DNA of 64,000 bases from Haliclystus octoradiatus (Eukaryota; Cnidaria; Staurozoa; Stauromedusae; Haliclystidae): NCBI GenBank assembly GCA_916610825.1, contig OU744450.1, forward strand, positions 1,612,001 to 1,676,000, written 5' to 3'. The position numbers and the translations under genes are program-made. The notes beneath the pieces are model-generated. The model was not told the DNA's origin and did not search any database. It worked only from the letters and a program-made list of their open reading frames with translations. This document shows, one piece after another, positions 1-18,530 of the stretch (its first letter is position 1; each line of letters starts with the position of its first letter).

Positions 1-140
1 GCTTTTGCTGTTTGCCATAACAATTTGACTTATGCAATGTCATATGTGTTTTCAACAAGACAACAACATCACATTTTGTATGCTGTACACATTTCATTTA
101 TTTTATTTACCTCACGTTTCTTATTTATATTATTTTCCAG

Positions 141-3100
141 AGTGCCTTTGTTGTTAGAAGTGAAAGTCAAGCATATTTCAGTCGGTCACTTTCTTTGGCT
201 TATGTTGCAGTAAGTTTATTCTTAGTAATAATAATAATAATAATATACCACAGTAACAATATGAATTTATAAATATTTTGGTCACTCAGATTATTCAGAT
301 CATTCAGATTGATTTTCAAGTGATTAACAAGATGTCAAACTTCTGCATATCCCAGACCAACATATTTGTTCTTTGTCTTTAATTAGAACCTTATATTGCA
401 ATCAGATATATATTGAGTTCAGTGATAAGCATCCTCTAGAAATAGAAGAGTGATCATGGTGCCTTCAGTAACACGATACCATTAATTAATACTACTATAG
501 TGCACGGCTCCAAAGTTTCAAGCTCTCCTAAACGATCCTTCCATGTTTGCTGCCATCCACATTTAATAATCTAAAGGGTTACCAAACTGGCTCCCCTATT
601 AAGATAACATGAATGAAGTAGTTTACCATCATCATTCCATTTTTATTTTTATTATAGAACTTTGCCCTAACACGTGCACATGATGCCTTTGAGACAGGCA
701 GTATGTCAGCTTCATTGCGTGCCGTTTTACGCAGAATGCTTATGCTGTTTGGTTTGTGGTCCTTGGAACCTTATATTGCAAGTCTGAGTCAAGGTATGAA
801 TATTTGTATTTTATTGAGTAAAAAAATGTTGTTTCTGTTTATTGTATATTGTGTGGAGAGTATGCAGAAAAATAGCGTGGGTCGCAAACTATCAGACTTG
901 CCATGTGAGCTAATTTATCCGGTGAAATTTGATATCAAAAATGAAAGCCATACAATTATAGAAACAGTTAAAACAGTAGATTTTTTTCACTTAATAATTG
1001 CGAAACAAAAAGAGAAATGACAAAATTCATGAATTAGCTTCGTATTCACGTAGCTTCCCCAGCGCACACACACTCCAAAATACTAACCAACCATCCCAGT
1101 GAAAAAAGCTACTAGAGTACCTGTCATACTGTTGCATGATTTACATGGAATTGAAATTGATTTGCGCTTGTTTACTTTCAGGCAATTATTTTAGCTGCGG
1201 AAAACAAATTCGATATCTTCATGATGCAATTTTAATTCTATCAAAAGAGGTAATTCTGTATATATGTTTATTTAATTACAAAATTTAACCTTGTCTTTTC
1301 TTGCATTCCTCTGACCTGATTATTTATTATTTATCAATATGTATCATCAACATGTGTTCACGTAGCTTCCCCTGTGAAAACAATTGGGTCATTTGACGTT
1401 CATGAACTCTTAGTGAACTGTTTAAATTTGTTCATGAACAGATGTTGAAAGTTTGAAGTATGCAGGAAGCAAAGCGTACATTTCCCAACTTGTGTATTAC
1501 GAACCATGTTAAATGCTTACTGCATAATATTTATTATTAAATATGTTAAATAAATTGCAACTAATGCTGTTAGTTATGTATCCACAATCCACATATAATG
1601 TTAGATTTTTAACAAATGAATGGATTCGGCTGGATTACCCCTGCTAAAAACAGTTCAGGAATTCATGAACAGTTCATGAATGTTAATTGGATCCAACAAT
1701 CCTGAACTGCTCATGAACTGTTCATGCACCCTCACAGACAGTTTATGAACAGTTCATGAACAGTTCATGAAAAATTGGGGCCATTTAGCGTTCATGAACT
1801 GTTCATGAACTCCTGAACTTTTGGGGTAGACATTCAAGTTAAAGATTTGGACCAAACATAGTAGTAGAACACCCTTTTAAATAGGGATGCACCGAAATTC
1901 CGTATATTTATACCGAAATTCGGCTGCTTTGAATTTAAAATTCACAGTGACATGCCATTGCAAAAAAACACACAATTTTGAAATTTTCAATAGCGTTTGT
2001 AATTTTGTTTTCAGCTCAAAAATGACTCCATAGCATTAACTGATTCTTTTGGTTTATCTGATTTTGCCATTAAATCACCGATTGGTTATAAGCACGGAGA
2101 TGTAAGTTGAATTTTTAATAGTTTTATTTATTTATTTTGCATTGTCCTTTTATTTATCCTTAAGTTATTGTTGTGAACTGGTGCTCCAGTGGAATTACAG
2201 GACCCCTGTCTCAACAATGCTTAGTCAACTAGATTGGCTTGGTATCAGAGACAAGGTGACATTCAATCAGCTTTTCTGGGCATATAAAATAAAATTTCAG
2301 CAGGCTCCTCCATTGCTTCTTTTCTTCTCCATACACCACTAAAACACGCTCCTCCACAAACAATGATATCTACATACAATCCAGCCATCGTCACTCTTTC
2401 CAAACCGCTGGTGCTCACAAATGGAATGCTATGCCATCCTCGATGAAGGAGACCTCTGACAGTGCAGCTTTTAAAATATCTTGTAAACTTTTTTTAAAAT
2501 TATAGTATGTATGACCAATTATTTTATTATTAATTATTTGTATAACTATGTATGAGCCCTTTGGGTGGCTTAATAGGTAACTCAATAAATGATGATGATG
2601 GTTGACTAGAAAATTAGAGAATGATTCACTTTGTATAATAAAAAATAAACAGTCACCAATCTGATTGGTTTAAAGGTACGACATAAGTCACTAGTCACCA
2701 TATCAATCATGTACATATAGAAAATGTGTATATGTAACTCCCCTGCGAAAAAACGTTCATGAGTTCATGAACGTGAAGTTGCCCAAAAGTTCTTGAACTG
2801 TTCATGAACTTTTGGGCAATTTCACGTTCATGAACCAGTTCATGAACCAGTTGATGAAGTGTTCATGAACTGTTCATGAACCAACAAAAAAATGTTCACG
2901 AACTGTTCATGAAGTTCATGAAATGTTCATGAACTGTGCATGAACTGTTCATGAATTAATGGATTTTTTTCGCAGGGGCTGTTTATACTAAAACCCTGCT
3001 ACGTTGCTTTATGACGCACGTGAGGCATTTGAAAAGAAATCGAAAGACAATAATCACTACTTACTCGCAATGGCTCGTAATTTTCTGATGCCTTCTCGTT

Positions 3101-3302
3101 TACGCCTTTTTTCTCTATTTGCTAATTGCTTCTTAAAGCTATTTCACATGTTTCTGTTCATTCCTCTTCGCAGGCTTTAAAGCATTTATTTGATGCCATG
3201 GTAACCAATAGTCCTGAAAGTCAAAGGCGAGTTTCATGGTGGAAAGAGGTCGTGACGCCACCTGAAATTGGCTCAAAATCACATTTGGTCGCAAAGTTAT
3301 AA
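141..3302 (+). CDS. ACOX3: Peroxisomal acyl-CoA oxidase 3 (3' part, last five exons)
   Basis: Partial gene entering from the left. Coding exons at 141-209, 658-793, 1182-1249, 2015-2101 and 3174-3302 join in phase (0, 1, 0, 0) with AG/GT borders and end in TAA at 3300-3302. The product is the C-terminal alpha-helical domain of acyl-CoA oxidase. Family-typical stretches are LSLAYV, ALWSL-like FGLWSLEPY, NYFSCGKQIRYLHDAIL, DSFGLSDFAIKSPIGY and VSWWKE. The order matches the ACOX3 C-terminus as I recall it. The enzyme catalyses the first, H2O2-producing step of peroxisomal beta-oxidation of branched/long acyl-CoAs using FAD. The last three residues AKL are a PTS1-type peroxisomal import signal. 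The flavin and active-site parts lie upstream of the window. The last intron (2102-3173) holds a truncated LINE and a palindrome-rich element. Confidence 0.9.
1050..1125 (+). repeat. SINE 3'-tail fragment
   Basis: Short stretch resembling the 3' part of the tRNA-derived SINE at 28308-28540: CACACACTCCAAAATACTAA, then a CCAGTGAAAAAAGCT-type motif. It lacks the tRNA-like head, so it is a truncated copy in an ACOX3 intron. Confidence 0.5.
1368..1815. repeat. Palindrome-rich GTTCATGAAC repeat, degenerate copy
   Basis: Multiple copies of the perfect 10-bp palindrome GTTCATGAAC and its variants, separated by short AT-rich sequence. It starts near CCCCTGTGAAAAC and includes a CCCCTGCTAAAAAC inside. 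These ends resemble the inverted-repeat ends of the cleaner copy at 2740-2978. It lies in the ACOX3 intron 1250-2014. Confidence 0.6.
2180..2610 (+). mobile_element. 5'-truncated LINE fragment (CR1/Rex-like 3' end)
   Basis: Plus-strand translation aligns with the C-terminal end of the full LINE ORF at 37093-40293. NYRTPVSTMLSQLDWLGIRD here matches NYRTHVSDMLNQLGWLPVRD there, followed by KIKFQQAPPLL, a broken HSHNDIY-like stretch and AGAHKWN-type residues. It ends in AATAAATGATGATGATGG, the same 3' tail type. The frame is broken, so it is a dead copy in the last ACOX3 intron. Confidence 0.8.
2740..2978. mobile_element. TIR-bounded element built of GTTCATGAAC palindromes
   Basis: Starts CCCCTGCGAAAAAA and ends TTTTTTCGCAGGGG, a perfect 14-bp inverted repeat. 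The interior is almost entirely overlapping GTTCATGAAC-type palindromes. No coding capacity. It looks like a MITE-type non-autonomous element or a satellite carrier, and it sits in the last ACOX3 intron. I could not identify a clear target-site duplication. Confidence 0.65.
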
Positions 3303-3815
3303 AGCACTGTAAGAAATGAAATTACGTACTAAGTATCCACTACAATTCGATTTAGATCAATCAATGATTATATTTGGGATAATACTTTGAAATGACATTC
3401 TCAGATCACTAATTTTTTATATATTTTACCAAAATTGTTAATTAGATGATTTTCTTGAATAATAGACGGTTCGATAAACAGTATAATTGAACAGTTATTG
3501 AATGAGTTTGGCTTTTTGAATAGCTGAGTGATTTATCTAATTGGAAACGCATCTAACCGACACTTTAGTTTATTTGCATGTGTTGATATCTATTACTTTT
3601 ATGAAATCTTTAAATTAAATTAGATTTCTCAATTGAACCAATTATTCAATATATATTTGATAGTATTTAGAAGTTAAGCTTTCACTTCACATCAGATTTA
3701 AAAGGTGATGATCTACCATTCTGCGATATTGGATTAAAACCCTGATTTAATTGAACGATTCTTTATGATTTATGATATCGGATTAGAAACCTCGATTTAA
3801 ATATATCATTGAAAA
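3303..3815. other. ACOX3 3' flank, no gene seen
   Basis: AT-rich sequence after the ACOX3 stop. No exon, RNA gene or repeat family is recognisable. It leads directly into the minisatellite. Confidence 0.5.
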
Positions 3816-4747
3816 TTCGGATTTGATTTCTTTGGATTAGGATTTGATTTCTTTGGATTCGGATTTGATTTCTCTGGATTCGGATTTGATTTCTTTGGAT
3901 TCGGATTTGATTTCTTTGGATTCGGATTTGATTTCTCTGGATTCGGATTTGATTTCTTTGGATTCGGATTTGATTTCTTTGGATTCGGATTTGATTTCTT
4001 TGGATTCGGATTTGATATCTCTGGATTCGGATTTGATTTATTTGGATTCGGATTTGATTTCTCTGGATTTGGATTTGATTTCTCTGGATTCGGATTTGAT
4101 TTCTTTGGATTCGGATTTGATTTCTCTGGATTCGGATTTGATTTCTTTGGATTCGGATTTGATTTCTTTGGATTCGGATTTGATTTCTCTGGATTCGGAT
4201 TTGATTTCTTTGGATTCGGATTTGATTTCTTTGGATTCGGATTTGATTTCTTTGGATTCGGATTTGATATCTCTGGATTCGGATTTGATTTATTTGGATT
4301 CGGATTTGATTTCTCTGGATTTGGATTTGATTTCTCTGGATTCGGATTTGATTTCTTTGGATTCGGATTTGATTTCTCTGGATTCGGATTTGATTTCTTT
4401 GGATTCGGATTTGATTTCTTTGGATTCGGATTTGATTTCTCTGGATTCGGATTTGATTTCTCTGGATTCGGATTTGATTTCTCTGGATTTAGATTTGATT
4501 TCTCTGGATTCGAATTTGATTTCTTTGGATTCGGATTTGATTTCTCTGGATTCTGATTTGATTTCTTTGGATTCGGATTTGATTTCTTTGGATTCGGATT
4601 TGATTTCTCTGGATTCGGATTTGATTTCTCTGGATTCGGATTTGATTTCTCTGGATTCGGATTTGATTTCTCTGGATTCGGATTTGATTTCTCTGGATTC
4701 GGATTTGAAATCTTTGGATTCGGATTTGATTTCTTTGGATTCGGATT
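3816..4747. repeat. 21-bp minisatellite with 252-bp higher-order structure
   Basis: About 44 head-to-tail copies of a 21-bp unit of the form GGATTCGGATTTGATTTCTT+T, with T/C variation at one position and occasional other changes. Distinctive variant units (TTGATATCT followed by TTGATTTATTT and a GGATTTGG unit) occur at 4012 and again at 4264, exactly 252 bp or 12 units apart, so a 12-unit block was duplicated. Because 21 is a multiple of 3, long ORFs exist on both strands (ISLDSDL repeats on plus, NPNPEKS repeats on minus). I see no start context, signal or flanking exon that would make either a gene. Confidence 0.95.
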
Positions 4748-5663
4748 CAAATCAAATAATGATAAATCTGAAATTTCACACTGAAAGATAAGTAAGTTGT
4801 TATATTGGACATTCAAGTTCAATATTTGGATCAAACATATGTAGAAAGGCTATATTTAGTTAATGACCATATTGACAATTTCGGATTGACGATAATATCA
4901 ATCTTTCAAATCAAATAACCTGTACATAAAGACCAATGTACCTTATGATTTGCTAGGTGTATGCATATTTTACTCAACTCCTTATTATGCATATTTTATA
5001 TTTTACTTATTTTATGAAGTTAAGTAGAATGCATATACTACATAATGTAACATGCTTTTTTATTTTAACTAGCAGCAAACGAGTACTTTTCTGGCCAATT
5101 GGCCATTCGCAGTGAACGAGGGACCAACTTTTAAGTATATCGCTAGGTCAAGATGAGTTAGACAATAATTATGGTTAAAAAAAATCATCACCTGAGAAAG
5201 TATTTATTTAAAACAGATTGCTAAAACATGATATAAAAATACCTTGCTATAAATACACTTATCTAACATATAAGTTAACCAATAAATTAATTCTGACATC
5301 TATCATGAAAAACCATTCCTGTATTAAATGTTTTGAAGATTATGCACATTATTCAAGTATTGTTCATTTAGAAGTTCCCATTGAGCTAACTGCATTTCCT
5401 CTCTGGGTAGCTATAGAAATTTTCTCCTGTAGGTTTATAGACGTGTTTGAAGAGCTTTGACAAACAATGACACATTCAAATAAAGTTATTCAGAATTTAT
5501 TTCCCTACTACAGTATGTATATATAACAAAAATGCCTGCATTTATAATAAATAATTGTACATTTTTAATTTTAAAACAGTCTACGTATCTTTTTACATTA
5601 TGATGTTTATATATTTTGTTAAACTAAAATAAATATACCAGAAATAAATCAACATTTGAAAGA

Positions 5664-5901
<238 letters not shown>

Positions 5902-5911
5902 GATTTTTTAT

Positions 5912-8747
<2,836 letters not shown>

Positions 8748-8772
8748 CTGTGCAGAAAAGAAATTGAGTTTG

Positions 8773-8929
<157 letters not shown>

Positions 8930-8930
8930 G

Positions 8931-8997
8931 TATAGGTTTATCTAATAGCAGACAAAATAGTGCTCAATGTCAACATTTGGCAGAGCGGTAAATCAAA
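8931..8997. other. Unique spacer between the tandem copies
   Basis: About 67 bp not repeated at the right edge of the second copy (13165 onward differs). The duplication junction lies here or in the neighbouring AAT array. Confidence 0.6.
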
Positions 8998-9749
8998 TCA
9001 AATAACCTGTACATAAAGACCAATGTACCTTATGATTTGCTAGGTGTATGCATATTTTACTCAACTCCTTATTATGCATATTTTATATTTTACTTATTTT
9101 ATGAAGTTAAGTAGAATGCATATACTACATAATGTAACATGCTTTTTTATTTTAACTAGCAGCAAACGAGTACTTTTCTGGCCAATTGGCCATTCGCAGT
9201 GAACGAGGGACCAACTTTTAAGTATATCGCTAGGTCAAGATGAGTTAGACAATAATTATGGTTAAAAAAAATCATCACCTGAGAAAGTATTTATTTAAAA
9301 CAGATTGCTAAAACATGATATAAAAATACCTTGCTATAAATACACTTATCTAACATATAAGTTAACCAATAAATTAATTCTGACATCTATCATGAAAAAC
9401 CATTCCTGTATTAAATGTTTTGAAGATTATGCACATTATTCAAGTATTGTTCATTTAGAAGTTCCCATTGAGCTAACTGCATTTCCTCTCTGGGTAGCTA
9501 TAGAAATTTTCTCCTGTAGGTTTATAGACGTGTTTGAAGAGCTTTGACAAACAATGACACATTCAAATAAAGTTATTCAGAATTTATTTCCCTACTACAG
9601 TATGTATATATAACAAAAATGCCTGCATTTATAATAAATAATTGTACATTTTTAATTTTAAAACAGTCTACGTATCTTTTTACATTATGATGTTTATATA
9701 TTTTGTTAAACTAAAATAAATATACCAGAAATAAATCAACATTTGAAAG

Positions 9750-9943
<194 letters not shown>

Positions 9944-9953
9944 GATTTTTTAT

Positions 9954-12780
<2,827 letters not shown>

Positions 12781-12805
12781 CTGTGCAGAAAAGAAATTGA
12801 GTTTG

Positions 12806-13163
<358 letters not shown>

Positions 13164-13165
13164 TA

Positions 13166-16100
13166 ATCACTTTTCAAATTGTACTAATAACACAATGGAT
13201 CACAATCGACTATAGATTGAGTGCGTGGTCACACCCCATGGGGCACCCCCGTGATCTACAGCAATAATACGCGCGACGGGCAGTCATGCGAATTGGACCC
13301 TCCACAAACAATCATATATGCATTATTCCTTATACAAAAACTCTATAATATGACTTGATATTAGGGTAAATTGAGCAAAACATAGTCACATGTTTTTCAA
13401 CTTTTGTACGCCTGGTTTGTGCGGTATCCCGCTGATGTTTTGCACTAGTTGGCGCTTGGAATATGCCTGATCCTGGTCGTGCATTGGTTTAAACACTAAG
13501 ATTTGAACTGAAGAGGCTAGATATAACGTAGCAGTTTAGTTTTAATATTTGAAAATTTTCGGAGAAAAATTTTTGAGGAAACTTTCTAATCTAGTTCAAT
13601 GAAGGATAAATTTACATTGCATTAGTAAAGTTGTCACCAAAAAGATACAATTATTATTATTTATTTTTCAATGAAATTATGCGACTAAATTTCTCTTCTT
13701 TTCATTTTTTTTTTTAATTTCTCAATCTTTCTTAACTGTTTCTTCTGAAACAGTAACTCAACTATAACTCTAACTTCTTCTTCGAGTTTCCAATCTACAG
13801 AGAATCTACAGTCTTAATTTTAGGATTCTAGATTTTTTCGGACACACAGCTAGAATCGCATAGTTATTAAGACGATTTAAATTGCAAATGCTAATGAAAA
13901 CCTCCTGAAAATCATCGAAGATGAGTGAGGCTTTTCCTCTTTAAATATTAAATATATATATTAGAGTTGGATATCAATTGTTAGAAAGGTATTCAAATAA
14001 TACAATTGCAATATTAGGTACTTAAATAATGTCATGAGATCAAAACTATTTTAAAATAAAAAGGTTTTATACCGTTTTATGGTTTTGTTTCGAAAAGTAG
14101 TGCGCGAGTCACGCGACTTCACAGATTGCTAAGAAAGTTCAACATTCGGACTTGTAGAGCTTGTAGGTTGCCAATTACTTGATTTTACCAAATTTTGTCA
14201 GTTTTTGTTCATCGTGTCTCTGTTTGCTTGAATCGTGTACTCCTTGCTTTATGGTTGATATTTGTAAGAGAAATCATCTTGTTAACATGCTGATAGTTAC
14301 ATAAATGCTTCAATCGCATTAAACCAGTAAGAATTATTGAAAATCGAATTTCTATGCCGATTTTGGTATTTGAATGATAAGAAGTTTGGATACTGAAATT
14401 ACTATTAAAGTTTCAATACTGGTGGATTCTACATTTTCCTATAAAGAAAACGGATAATGACCATTATGCCAAATTCAGTATCATTATTATTTCTTATCCT
14501 TTCTATATTTCCTTTCATATTAATATACTTCTTGCAGGCATTTGTGAAATAAAACAGGATATAAGTATTATTAATGTGTAAAAACCGGCCGACTTTCCGC
14601 CAATTTTGTAGAAGAAAGATTCGCGCAAACTGACAACCTGCTGTATAGTCTTGTATTATTCGATATAAAATAATTATTTTAATTACTTACCATCATTGAA
14701 AGATTTCTTACTCGTCTTCAAATTTCTTGTCAAAAACTTTATTTTACTCTTCTTCCAAAATCGTTGTCGCTAAGAGTTAAAAAAAAGTACATTATTATCT
14801 GGCTATTAAAGACGATATTCTATAATATTTTTAATACCGTTTCAAATTGGTAAAACATACAATTGTTGCCATAAAAGTTGCTGAGGGCTGTGCAGAGAAA
14901 AGAACATGAAATAAAATAATTTGTTTTTGACAATCTTTATAGATATGTAATAATTTATAAATTGATATGCTAATAATGTTTTTTTAATGTTTTTTTTACT
15001 AGTAAATCACAATATTTTTGAAAATATACTAACATATATATAGTAATATACAGCTTCTGATCAAATGTAAATCCTAGCATTTTATGCTAACAATTAATTT
15101 GTTTCGGATAAATTAACTGAAGATAGTTTATAATCAATCAAAACTTTATGTCGGGCAAATTTACAGCGTTAAATATACTGTGACTTACATTTGACCTATA
15201 TCTAATGACCCCTTTTGATGATGAAATTTTTATACACTTTTTTTTCAATGCAACCTTGTTGGCGCGACTCATTTTTATAAAAATGATGACAGAAGATTTG
15301 CAAGCCAAGTAAAGTACATGAAAACCGACCCAAAAAAATGTTGAGATTTTGAATAAAATAATTTTTTTGATCGATCTATTTGCATTAACTCCAAACTAAC
15401 CTACCAAATTATTGTACGTCCGATATAGTTAAAAGGCACTAATTGACACTGAAATCAATAAAAATATTTCCTAACAGTTTTCATAAATAGTTCATGAACT
15501 TAACTTACCTTGAAAAATCAATGTTCGCGATTTGTCCTTCAGTCTTTCATGTCTCAAGTCTAATGATTTAATGCTTTGGTAGATGTTACCAATGTATATT
15601 ATATACCCTCTATTGTGTTTATTTAATGACGTCAACATGTTGCACTCCAATCCTATCTGTTATTGTCTGAAAACCCACTCATCTCCGGCGGCTAATTGAA
15701 TACGAGGGGGTTTCTGTACCGCTGTTTTTTTAAAGCCCTTTCATTGCATTTGTTTTGACCAAAGGTCTGTGGGAAATTATTCCTGGTTATTGATTTGATG
15801 TTGCTATTTATACTATTAAACTGTTCTTTGCAAAACAGAAATTTTCAATGATGTTAAAAAAAAAACATTTTATAGAACCTACAGTACTTCCACGTTTATG
15901 TTTCTTCATAAATGACGTCATGTAAATAATTATTACTTATTCCGGTATTCATTGATGTGTGCCGTTAAAGAGCCACATTTTGAACGAAAAACCAATGAAA
16001 TTATCAAGGCTCGGTTTTTGAACAAATCATTTTCTAAAGTTTCATAGAAAATATAATGTTTCAAACATTACATCATGAATAATTTAGCTAATGACTTTCA

Positions 16101-16940
16101 AAGATACCTTCTATGGTTATAATTACAAGAATAATTACTGCTTATGCAATTTTGATTGGTGTGATCATACGATTAATCATAAAATCGTCATCAATTTTGT
16201 CCGTAAAGGTTTGGCGTAGATCGTTTTTGCGTGGTTGGCGCAACAATAGACCACCATTGAAAGTGCATACAAAAGTTTCCGTAATGCCTTATAAAGCGTT
16301 GCGGAAACTCGTACAAATTGCGGTACATTTTCAATGCAAAATGATTTGAAAATTCTGGGAATTATTCCAATTCATATTGATTTGTCCCAAACTTTACTTC
16401 TGCTTAATGCAAAACACCGATCTATACGCTATAATGTTATAGTATGTGTTAAAATCGATGTATTTAGCAAGCGAATTCAAGTTACATCTTCAAATGCAAG
16501 AATGCATCGAAATATAAATTACCAAACAATTATTTATAGTAATTAAAAAGGATGTCAAACTAAATTCCAATGTTTCCTTTCTCGATCACTTTCCTGCATT
16601 GAAAAATACCTGTACGTTACAATTATTTACTTTAAATATTTTAGGAAGATCTTGAAGTTGTGCATTTAATTTCCTCTTTCATTTTACGTATATTTAGTTT
16701 CTCTTTGCGCAATAATTTTGTTACCCTTTCTTATTATTGAATAAAAAGATACACCCCATGTTCCGTGTTTTGCGGCTTCTTTAATACCGTATTATTTCTG
16801 ATGAATTTAAATATTCACATCAAGAATCATTCTGTTTATCCACAGGCATTTATTTACATGCATATCCGTCTACGCATTTCTACTATCTTTATTTTGATTA
16901 CGTACTGTCTTTACGGACATTATCAACAATTAATTGATTG
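13166..16940. other. Long intergenic stretch, no gene recognised
   Basis: AT-rich, with only short ORFs (for example 16113-16349 and 16334-16546) lacking recognisable domains, and no clear TE. The start (about 13200-13280) is locally GC-richer. I see nothing I can support as a gene. Confidence 0.5.
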
Positions 16941-16952
16941 TATTCATAATAG

Positions 16953-17160
16953 GCGTAGGTTTTGCTTTGTTATGTGAACTTCTAAAGATACTAACAGCTT
17001 ACCTCTACAGACCAACTCCTTTGGCAGTCAGACATAACTTGAGAAATCTGTTCTTCACTACAGATTATACATATGAAAAGAATAGATATATATCGCAAAT
17101 ATCTAGTCGTTCAAATTCAAATTTTTTCAAAAGCAGATCAAAGCAACTAAAAGATGAAGG
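16953..17160 (+). CDS. Possible orphan exon, copper-transporter (CTR)-like
   Basis: An open stretch bounded by an acceptor (CATAATAG) and a consensus donor (GAAG|GTAAGAAG). It encodes GVGFALLCELLKILTAYLYR, then PLAVRHNLRN and a polar tail. The pattern of a small-residue helix ending in a [YC]E-x-LK motif, followed by a basic segment, resembles the end of TM1 and the start of the cytosolic loop in CTR/SLC31 copper transporters. I could not find exons for the N-terminus or TM2/TM3 nearby. It may be a real exon of such a gene, a remnant, or coincidence. Confidence 0.25.
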
Positions 17161-17170
17161 TAAGAAGTAA

Positions 17171-18530
17171 ATTTCATATTCTTATGAATTCAAGCTATTT
17201 TTATTTTCTACTACATAACTAATCGGTGTGATAGAGTCCTGTCAGTATAAGATACCACGGACTTAAATTGAAACCATTTTGAAATCTAACAATTTAAAAG
17301 GGAATAGACTTTAAAAGATTTACTGGTTACGGAAATATACTGTAATTTTGTTTTGCGTAACAAACATATTTATGTTTATAATTTGGTAGCAAAAATCATT
17401 AGGCTTCATTATAGATACTAAACTAGTAAATATTTGGTTGTGAGTATCTTTGAGTCTGGTAAAAGTGTGAGTTATCCGTGCGAGCCGTGACGGCGCGGCC
17501 CATAACACATAATTTATTTTCCAAAACATTCGAGCAATGAAATATTTAATTTCCAATATACTGCGAGCCATGACAGTTGCCCAAACTTACGTATGCTCGC
17601 GTGCAGTAATCATGCGAATCATTTAATTACACAACAATAATTGATCAGTTTATTAAATTGGATTTTAATTTGATGTATTTCTTAATAAAAATTATCAACT
17701 GAAAAGAAAATTCTCTTTTGTTCTTGTTTATAAACTATAACGCTGTCTTGCAATATGCCCGCATCTCACCTTCAAAATTTCATATTGATTTTGATCTTGT
17801 ATTCTTATTTCTAGTTATTGAGAAAATAAATTCTGTTCACTTAGAAATGCTTGTTTCTCGATCTGACAGCATAGTCGTCAAATATTTTACCCCCCCCCCC
17901 CCCCCCCTCCAAAAGTGACCTTGCTTTTTGAACTGGTACATAAGCCCTGTTTCGACTTCTTCTTCAATAGTATCTATTTTTGCCACTGTTTTCAAAATTT
18001 AATTCGCATCCACAATGAAAGAAGGAACTTCTCCTGCGTCAGTGTTTAATAGCTTGCATGGTTGGTCAGTCAAATGTCTATTTTTCAGCTACAAAAGCAG
18101 CGTTTATGTCAATCTCAACCTTTTTTGTCATTATTATCGAAAGTTTGAATTATTTTCACAATGGGTGAATGAATTCATCTGCGTCAGTGTTTATAATACT
18201 GTAGCTTGCATGGTCGGTCAAATGTCTATTTGTGTGCTACGAAAAAAGTTTAATATCAACTTCTATTTCATTGTTCTTTTCATAATTTGAAGCTATATCA
18301 TCTTCACTTCCCAATCCATCAAGATGGGCATAACACAGAAGTGAGACTTGAGCAAGTCAAGAGCAAGGCAGGCATGACGTAATTTGTTATTTTTTTCCGA
18401 CAACGAAATTTTACGTAATGATGTAATAAATTCTAATTAGCTTGTTAAGATGTTAAGCAATTTAAATTTCAGTATATTCTTATAAACTTTATTCTTATAA
18501 CAATAAAGTGTAGTCCTAATTTTAAATAAT
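17171..18530. other. Upstream region of the 701-aa gene; imperfect duplication
   Basis: No exon is recognised. Contains a poly-C run (17890-17908). It also has an imperfect duplicated block of roughly 120 bp (about 18030-18150 and 18175-18290) sharing CTGCGTCAGTGTTTA and TCAAATGTCTATTT. An upstream non-coding or signal-peptide exon of the next gene could lie here. Confidence 0.4.

Noticed and set aside
3806-4834. 342-aa and 315-aa repetitive ORFs on opposite strands
   Set aside because: Produced by the 21-bp minisatellite. No promoter, signal or non-repeat coding flank supports either.
5218-5460. 80-aa ORF identical at 9305-9547
   Set aside because: Its conservation is explained by the recent 4-kb duplication. 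It lies in non-coding 3' flank, with no domain and no coding-like composition.
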